Positions 57,325-64,000 of a DNA stretch of 64,000 nt are shown one piece after another. Position 1 is the stretch's first letter; the number at the start of each line of letters is the position of its first letter. The position numbers and the translations under genes are program-made. The notes beneath the pieces are model-generated. The model was not told where the DNA came from and made no database searches. It worked only from the letters and a program-made list of their open reading frames with translations. This DNA comes from Pithys albifrons albifrons. Its lineage: Eukaryota > Chordata > Aves > Passeriformes > Thamnophilidae. The stretch spans positions 14,676,200 through 14,740,199 of the forward strand of contig NC_092474.1 in assembly GCF_047495875.1 (NCBI RefSeq), written 5' to 3'.

Positions 57325-57491
57325 GATGGCAGGAGTACCAACCCTGACCCTACAGGAACAGGATTCACCAGTCCCAACTGCCCTGGGGCAGCCAAAACTG
57401 TTCACAGAGTTACAGCCCTTCAGCTTTCACCTTATTCCTTCCAATTTTCTCTTGCTTCTCCTGGGACATTTCTGCTGCCCCAGGCAACTAG

Positions 57492-57655
57492 TTATAGAAT
57501 CATGGAATTGTTTGGGTTGGAAGGGACCTTAAAGCTTTCAACTCGCCTGCTGTGGGCAGGGACACCTTCCACTAGCCCAGGTTGCTCCAAACCCTGTCCC
57601 ACCTGGCCTTGAGCACTTCCGGGGATGGGGCAGCCCCAAGTTCCACAGCAGAGGG
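57492..57655 (-). repeat. CR1 LINE fragment, 3' end
   Basis: Antisense CR1: ATAGAATCATGGAATTGTTTGG, 'ttggaagggaccttaaagct', 'gctgtgggcagggacacctt', 'tagcccaggttgctccaaac' and 'ttccggggatggggcagccc'. Confidence 0.92.
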
Positions 57656-58104
57656 GCTCCAGCCCTGTGATCAGGCTGTGGGCAGCAGCCCAAGAGCCTC
57701 ACCCACTCTGCAGAGCCCACCTTGACTTGCCACAAGCCCCATGCTGTGGGGACACAGCCAACAGAGCCCTCCAAGCACAGGGTTGATTTACCCACCCTGG
57801 GAGGATGGACCTGCCAGGCTGGGGGCAGCAGAGGGGCACTGACACAGGGTCTGGGAGGGGGAATAGGTCTGAAGGTGCCACTCCAGTGGAGATGAAGAGC
57901 TCAGCTGCATGAGGGCTCCCAGGCTCTGTCAAAGCCAAGAGGGGCAAAAGCAACAACCCACAGGTTGCAGACAGCTGGAACCCAGAGCACCTGCAATGCC
58001 CAAGTGCCACACCCCTGCGGGACCAGGGGTGGGGTGGCTGTGGCACCTGCTGGCTGATGTCTGGCAGGACTGTGGAGCTCGGCCATAACCCTGTAGGCAC
58101 GGGG
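57656..58104. other. Unique-looking non-coding DNA
   Basis: No recognised repeat or exon. Confidence 0.35.
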
Positions 58105-58200
58105 GATCATGGAATGGTTTGGGTTGGAAGAGACCTTAAAGCTCATCCAGTTCCAAGCCCCTGCCATGGACAGGGACACCTTCCAGTAGCCCAGGCTGCA
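58105..58200 (-). repeat. CR1 LINE fragment, extreme 3' end
   Basis: Antisense CR1: GATCATGGAATGGTTTGGG, 'ttggaagagaccttaaagct', 'ccctgccatggacagggaca' and 'ccttccagtagcccaggctg'. Confidence 0.9.
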
Positions 58201-60959
58201 GGATCTGGAAGATGATGCCATGAGGCAGCCCTTGCCAGCCATGCTGCAGCTTTCTGCCCTGAGAAGGTCTTGTTTTCACAGCACCAGCATGAGCTTCAAA
58301 CACAGGAGCCATGCAGGGCCTGACAAAGAAGATCCCCATCCCCACACTGCCAAAAACAGAGAGGCTGCCAAAAGCTCAGTCTCAAGGCAAGTCTGCCCAG
58401 ATCTGTGTGGGATTGACACCTTCACATTCCCAAGCTATGAGCAAGTGGCACCAAGAGTGAAGAGGGCAGGACCCAGATGTAGAACTGGAGCGTCCAGCAT
58501 GCCCCAGCCTTGCTCCTGGCCCTGGTGCTGCCACCCAGCCTGGCCCTGTCTCACAGCCCCATCTGGGCACAGCACTACCACACACCCAAATTTAAAGCTG
58601 TAACTAAATAAATCAGCTTCCCAACACAGAACACCCCCCAGAACCCAGCCTGCTCATCTGCCTCTGGATGAGGAACCTAATAAAGCCATTGAGATGAGTG
58701 AGGGCAGGGCACCATTACTCTCCTCCAATTTGAGCTGTCAGCCCCTTGTAAAACATGACATATGACTGAAAATTCATCTTGGGCACCAAACAGAATTTAT
58801 TCTCCTGTAAAAAAGAGACAGTGCAGAGTGTCCCAGGGACCTCCACACCACTGAAAACACACACACACTGATCTCAGCAAATTATTTCATTCACCACCAC
58901 CATCATCTGTCTCCGCTTCATCCATTGCCTGATTGGGCTGGCAGGAGAATGTGAGTTTTAAAGGTCACCACCTAATGATGTTAAGGAGACATCCTCCTTC
59001 ACAGATAAAATACTGATCAATCTGTAATATTTCTGATTGGACTCTGCTCACGGAAAAGATACAGGGGATTCTGTTCTCCTTTATGTTTCAAATAAACTTC
59101 AAGCCTTTGCTGACATCAAGCTGGTAACTCAGGCTGGGGACAGGCACAGCTGGAACTGGCACATCACATCTCCAGTGAGCAGACAGGAGGCAGGAGGCAG
59201 CAGAAGGAGTGATGAAGTGCAGTTGGAATTGCTTTACAATATCAAGGGCTATTATATCCTTACGTAACTTAAAGTATAAACGCTCAGCTATTGCCTCTCC
59301 TGTCACCTGTGGAGAATGAGATCAGTTAGAGCAGCTCTGGACACACTTTTCTCCATGATTTTCACACTCCTGGGCCCCCAGAAGGAGCTCACATGCAGCC
59401 AGAGGTGCTGGTACTGCAGCTGCTCCCTGCTCAGCAGACTGACAGCCTTAGAGCATCATCTCCCTGCAAGGATTTGGGAGGCCTGAGCAGCTGAGCAGGG
59501 ACAGGGATCTCTGAGTCCTGCATCTCAGGGACCTTGTCACTGAGACAGGGCTGGGCTGCAAAATGCCCTCAAATGAGGTTCCTTGAGGACCACTCTGGCA
59601 AGTCCTGCCCAGTTCTTTGCTGCTCCATTTCCAGGCTGCTCTTGGAGCACAGAAGGCTCAGCCACAGCAGCTCTGCAGCTCAGCCCTGCTGTGCAAGGGG
59701 AGCACAGGGCAGCCCTTCCACAGCCCAAGCACAGGGCTCCCTTTGCTTTCAAAAGGCTCCTGAGCCCTCCCCAAAGATTGGCAGCCAAAGGCAGGAGCAC
59801 TCAGGAGCATCACACACCATGTCCCACCCACCCCTCCCTCCAGCCCTTTCCCCACTCAGGCTCTGAAGCAGAGCTTCCCCCTCATGAGCAGCCTGAGAAA
59901 AAGATAAATACTTGGAATATACAATCTTCAAAATGAAGCAAACGGCTCCATTTGACATTACACTGAAGAGTATTTAATTTGCTTTTGGATGTGCAGCCTG
60001 AACCATGTGCTCTACCCGAGGACGGGGGTTATAATTTATTCAGCAGCCAGAGCATTTCAGAGTCTGTCAGATGTTCCTCACAAAGAAAGCCACGATGAGG
60101 AGGAGGGGTGGTATGTGCAGCAGTACTTTATTTATATTTTATTTTTTTAAACAAAGCGAGCAGGGTCAGCTCTGAATTTCTAAAGCATCTCAGAGGTGTG
60201 CAGACTTTTAAAGCTCCCCAGAGAGAGCACTCACATCTTTTCTTCTATTCTAACTCATTTTGCTCTGCAAAGTCGATTCCTCCAACTTTGTTTTGCAAAC
60301 AAACCAACACAAACCTGTGCAACCAGGCTCCAAACCCCCTTGGTTCTGTTACCAAAAACAAAGAGCAAATTAACACCCCAGACCTCTATTTATTCCCAAA
60401 CAATTCCATGTAAAAATAATGTGTTTTTCCTAATCAGGGCCAGTAACTTGAAGCAGCCTGGACTGTGCACACACACACAAACAAAACCAGGTCAGTGCTG
60501 AGTGTCTTTTCCCTCTGGCTGGAATTCAGATGAGCTCCCAGAGGCTGAGGCTGTTTCAGCTGCATCAGAGAGGGTTTGGAAGCCCCTGAGGCCACAGAGG
60601 CCTCTGTGGATGCACCACAGAGAGTGGGATGTGTGACATGGCGCCCTGGATCTGCTGCCCCTGTCCTTGTTTCCTCAGAGCCATCAGAACACCTTGGAAA
60701 CAGGGATGCAGCCAAACCTCCAAGCTGCCCACCTTTCTCCTTCCCCAGCAGAGAGCTAAAAAGGAGATCAAGCATTTTGAAGATTCCTTAATTCACAGAC
60801 ATCCCAGAAGGCTTTTCCCAGGAATGCCTGGCAGGGAAATCATATGATCAGTGCAACCTGTGACCTGCTTCAGATGCAGCTGAGTTCCAAATCCCTCAGC
60901 CATTAGGAGGGGCTCCTTGATTAATAACATTGGCATTTAGAGTGGGCAGGTGAAGAGGG
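58201..60959. other. Unique-looking non-coding DNA
   Basis: About 2.75 kb with no recognised interspersed repeat. Short (CA)n runs lie at 58857-58868 and 60470-60481. AT-rich islands at 58580-59080 and 59900-60430 might be conserved non-coding DNA. No exon is supported. Confidence 0.4.
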
Positions 60960-61503
60960 GGAAGTTCTGCTCCCTCAGGTGAGACCCCACCTGCAGAGAT
61001 GTCTCCAGCCCTGGCGGCACAGCACAGGGAGGACATGGAGCTGCTGGAGAGTCCAGAGGAGGCCCTGGAGATGCTCCAGGGCTGGAGCCCCTCTGCTTTG
61101 GAGCCAGGCTGGGAGAGCTGGGGGGGCTCACCTGAAGAAGAGAAGGCTCCAGGGAGACCTGAGAGTTCCTTCCAGGGCCTAAAGGGGCTCCAGAAGAGTT
61201 GGAGAGGGATTTTGAACAAGGGATGGAGGGACAGGACAAGGGGAATGGCTTCCCACTGCCAGAGGGCAGGGTTAGGTGGGATACTGGGAAGGAATTCTTC
61301 CCTGTGAAGGTGGGCAGGCCCTGGCACAGGTTGGGCAGAGAAGCTGTGGCTGCCCCACCCCTGGGAGTCCTCAAGGCCAGACTGGACAGGGCTTGGAGCC
61401 ACCTGGGCTGGTGGGAGGTGTCCCTGTCCATGGCAGAGGGATAGGATGAGATGGTCTTTAAGGTCCTTCCCAACACAAACCAATCTGTGATTCTGTGATT
61501 TTA
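60960..61503 (+). repeat. CR1 LINE fragment, 3' end, about 545 bp
   Basis: The best-preserved sense copy: 'gttctgctccctcaggtgag', 'ctccagccctggcggcacag', 'gagatgctccagggctggag', 'agggcctaaaggggctccag', 'gacaaggggaatggcttccc', 'cagagaagctgtggctgccc', 'gatggtctttaaggtccttc' and TCTGTGATTCTGTGATTTTA. It serves as an internal guide for the other copies. Confidence 0.95.
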
Positions 61504-62245
61504 CAAGCAGATGGAATCCCAGACCAAAGTCAGGTCCCATTGTGTCCAGTGCTCCTACAGACACAACCCCTATTGAAAGGATCTGGATTAATCCAGGGAA
61601 ACGGGTCCAGAGCCAGCTCCCATGGCTGGCAGGAGCTGTTCCACAGCTCTGTGATGGCAATGCCTTCTAGGGCAGCTGCTGTAGCTCAGTGGCAAAGGGG
61701 TGGGACTGCCAACTGATCCAGCAACCAAAGGCAAAAGAAGAACAAGGCGTGTGGTTTAGGAACAAACAAGAGCTGTAATTCATATTTGTTTTACCACTGA
61801 GCAGTCTTCAATGTTATAGTCATGACTTCAGCCTTTCACTTTGCTAGAACAAAGTCTACAGCTGCGTAGAGAGCCCACGGATTTTCTCCAAGTGTACACA
61901 AAATACACCAATTTCCAACAGGCCTGGGCATCTGCAACCCAAGTGAGATCACAAGGGTCCATGTGGAGAGCTAGGGGTGACTGTCTTGTGATGGATGCAG
62001 GGAAAACTCTTCCTGTTAACTCCTTGGCCCAAGAGGCAAACCTCCAAAGGCACAATTCCATAGGGTATCAGCCCCTCAGAGCCACCTCAGAGCTGCCATG
62101 GAGCTGCTGAGCCTGCAGGAGCAGTGGAGTCACACAGCTGAGACCCTCACCACTGCTCCCCTGCAAGGAATCTGTACCTCAGGGCAGAGAAGGGCCCCCA
62201 TGAAGGCACAGGTACTGCTGCCACAGAGGGGAGGGCAGAAAACAG
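61504..62245. other. Unique-looking non-coding DNA
   Basis: No recognised repeat or exon. 'tgtagctcagtggcaaaggg' at 61679-61698 resembles a tRNA A box by chance; no matching B box follows. Confidence 0.4.
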
Positions 62246-62445
62246 GGAATCACAGAATCACTGAGGCTGGAAAAGCCTCTAAGATCATTGATTCCAACCA
62301 TTACCCCAGCACTGCCAAGGCCACCACTAACCCATGTCCACAAGTACCACATCCACATGGCTTTTAAGTCCCTGCAGGGATGGGGATTCCACCTCTGCCC
62401 TGGGCAGCTGTGCCAGGGCTTGATTTCCTCCTATGAGCCCACAAG
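62246..62445 (-). repeat. CR1 LINE fragment, 3' end
   Basis: Antisense CR1: GAATCACAGAATCACTGAGG, 'ctggaaaagcctctaagatc', 'ccccagcactgccaaggcca', 'cacatccacatggcttttaa' and 'gcagggatggggattccacc'. It is close kin to 29800. Confidence 0.9.
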
Positions 62446-63095
62446 GGGTTCCCCCCAATTCTGCCCAGGCTCAGGGCCCAGATCCCATTGGTGCACCTCA
62501 GTCTTTAAAGCATCCAACAGTTCTGGTTCCTGCTGTCAGCTCAGGTGCAGAGGCACAGGACCAGGCACAGGGCATCCTCCCTCTCAGGAGGGATCTCACT
62601 GCTGTCCATCTGACTGGGAAAGCAGCTTAGGGGTAAGCACAGAGATGAGTGGCAGGGAAGGGGCCAGCACACCAGGATTAGCTGCCCAAAGGAGAGGGGA
62701 TTACATGCTCCAGCTTGTCCTGGGACCAAGCCAGAAGCCAGAGCTGGCAGGGAATGGGAAGAATACACCATTCTGGGTTGGGCTGGTCGGGCAGGAGGCT
62801 GGGGGTGACAGGGCTCCCCAGCACCACCCCAGCTGGGATGCTGCTGGCAAGGGACATCTGCCACCCAGGGATCAGTTCCAAGCGGAGGAAGTGGGCCATG
62901 CACGGAGCACAGCCCAGCCAGGGGAGGGGATAATCTTCCTTCTGACACCCTGAGGGCAGCAGGGTGTGCAAGGGGCTCAGAGGGCATGGGAGGGTGTGTG
63001 ATGGCACACACAGCAGTGACAGCCAGAGGGCAGCAGAGATGGCAGGACATGAGCAAAGGGGTTTGTCAGAGGTTTCTGCAATGTGGGTTCTACAG
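62446..63095. other. Unique-looking non-coding DNA
   Basis: No recognised repeat or exon. Confidence 0.35.
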
Positions 63096-63260
63096 TCACA
63101 GAATCACAGAACATCCTGAGCTGGAAGGGACCCACAGGGATCACCAAGCCCAAATCCTGGCCCTGCTCAGGACACCCCAATAATTCCACCCTGTGCCTCA
63201 GAGTGTTGTCCAATTGCCCCACAAGCTCTGGCAGCCTTAGGGCTGTGACCACAGTGACCC
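63096..63260 (-). repeat. CR1 LINE fragment, 3' end
   Basis: Antisense CR1: GTCACAGAATCACAGAACATCC, 'gctggaagggacccacaggg', 'tcctggccctgctcaggaca' and 'gctctggcagccttagggct'. The same subfamily as 31258 and 38183. Confidence 0.92.
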
Positions 63261-64000
63261 ACCCTCACCTGCTGATCCCTCCCATTGCCCACCCAGCACA
63301 GCTCCTCCATGGGTTATGGTATCATGAGGCTGGACGTCCTCTCCCCAGGAAGGTCTGGGCTGTCTCTGCTGATGGTGCTCCCATTGCCAAGCAGCTGTTC
63401 CAGTTCTGCTTCCCAGGTGACAAGCTATGCTCCATTCTCCTCAGAAAAAAAGTGATACTGAGCACAAGGAAAAGGTGTCAGGGAGCAGCACCTGACAGAA
63501 CAGGAGATTGAGGTGAACATGGAAGAGCTGCACTTACCAGCAATATCCCAATTCTGAAGCAGTGTGGATAGAAAAGAAATAAGGGCCTTAAATATGACAG
63601 ATTAATGGTCTGGAGCTGAAATATGAGATTACAAATTTCAGAATATGCCTGCATATTCCAGGTGCTCTTTAAATCTGTACAATCTAGTTACTCTATTATG
63701 TGCAATTTAATTGCCTAAAAAATCCATATCACTTCATACTCTCAGCAGCCAGAGCAGGGGGTTCTTATTTCTGCAATCTTTATTTGGGTTGGTTTTAAAG
63801 ATTGAAATATGAGCTCTCCCAGGCTCAGGGAGTTTACTAAGCCAAGTGCCAGTGTTAGGTTGCAGCACCAAAGGACATCTCCTAACAGCAGATGCAGGCA
63901 GGTTCTGCCAGGCTGCCCAGACAGCACATCTGGATCTGATAATCCACCCCAAATCAGCTCCTGGGATCCAGCACACTGAGACACACAGGTCCAAGGAAAC
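63261..64000. other. Unique-looking non-coding DNA to window end
   Basis: No recognised repeat or exon. AT-rich at 63560-63790. Confidence 0.35.

Noticed and set aside
61675..61745. tRNA-like 'tgtagctcagtggcaaaggg'
   Set aside because: There is an A-box-like string only. No GGTTCRANYCC B box or cloverleaf follows.

Overview
The window looks like a stretch of bird nuclear genome, most likely a songbird (passerine). The case rests on repeats. About 43 pieces of the avian LINE CR1 lie scattered on both strands, and many carry the diagnostic 3' end (on the sense strand, 'AAGGTCCCTTCCAACCCAAA' followed by short ATTCTRTG-type repeats). There is also a SINE with a tRNA-Ile-like head and a CR1-like tail, the architecture described for the songbird TguSINE1, and several bird-type LTRs. 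I see nothing bacterial or viral in organisation: no operons, ribosome binding sites or dense coding.

I cannot support any host protein-coding exon, rRNA, functional tRNA or CRISPR array. Open frames are short and mostly fall in CR1 copies or tandem repeats. The longest ones (about 800-960 codons at 50.7-53.6 kb, 170-245 codons at 48.0-48.7 kb) exist because the repeat units contain no stop in any frame. The window is best read as intergenic or deep intronic DNA.

Layout. 1-13 kb: sparse CR1 fragments, the tRNA-Ile SINE (about 1.47-1.61 kb), a probable ERV LTR (about 2.7-3.1 kb), a 22-bp minisatellite (6.83-6.94 kb) and long unique-looking stretches. 13-24.3 kb: a probable minus-strand ERV remnant with primer-binding-site-like repeats (about 13.2-13.8 kb), an LTR-like element (17.9-18.6 kb), and one plus-strand CR1 at 22.6-24.3 kb cut by two separate solo LTRs, each apparently flanked by a 4-bp target duplication. 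24.3-28.8 kb: no recognised repeat. 28.8-40.6 kb: mostly minus-strand CR1 copies, including one CR1 split by about 250 bp of unidentified DNA and one minus-strand CR1 (about 1 kb, with remnants of the reverse transcriptase and ORF2 C-terminus) inserted inside a plus-strand CR1. 40.7-41.7 kb: LTR material. 42-48 kb: CR1 plus unique DNA. 48.08-48.64 kb: polypurine tract ending in 63 perfect AGGAG pentamers. 50.78-53.11 kb: a 2.3-kb, CpG-rich array of a 13-bp unit with strong G-quadruplex potential on the minus strand. 53-64 kb: unique DNA with a few CR1 copies.

There are no genes to act together. The window records layered retroposition (CR1, then LTR and SINE insertions) and local tandem expansion. 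The most notable items are the doubly interrupted CR1, the CR1-in-CR1 insertion, the 13-bp G-quadruplex array and the perfect AGGAG array. All family assignments come from remembered consensus patterns, not from database searches, so boundaries are approximate unless target-site duplications are described.
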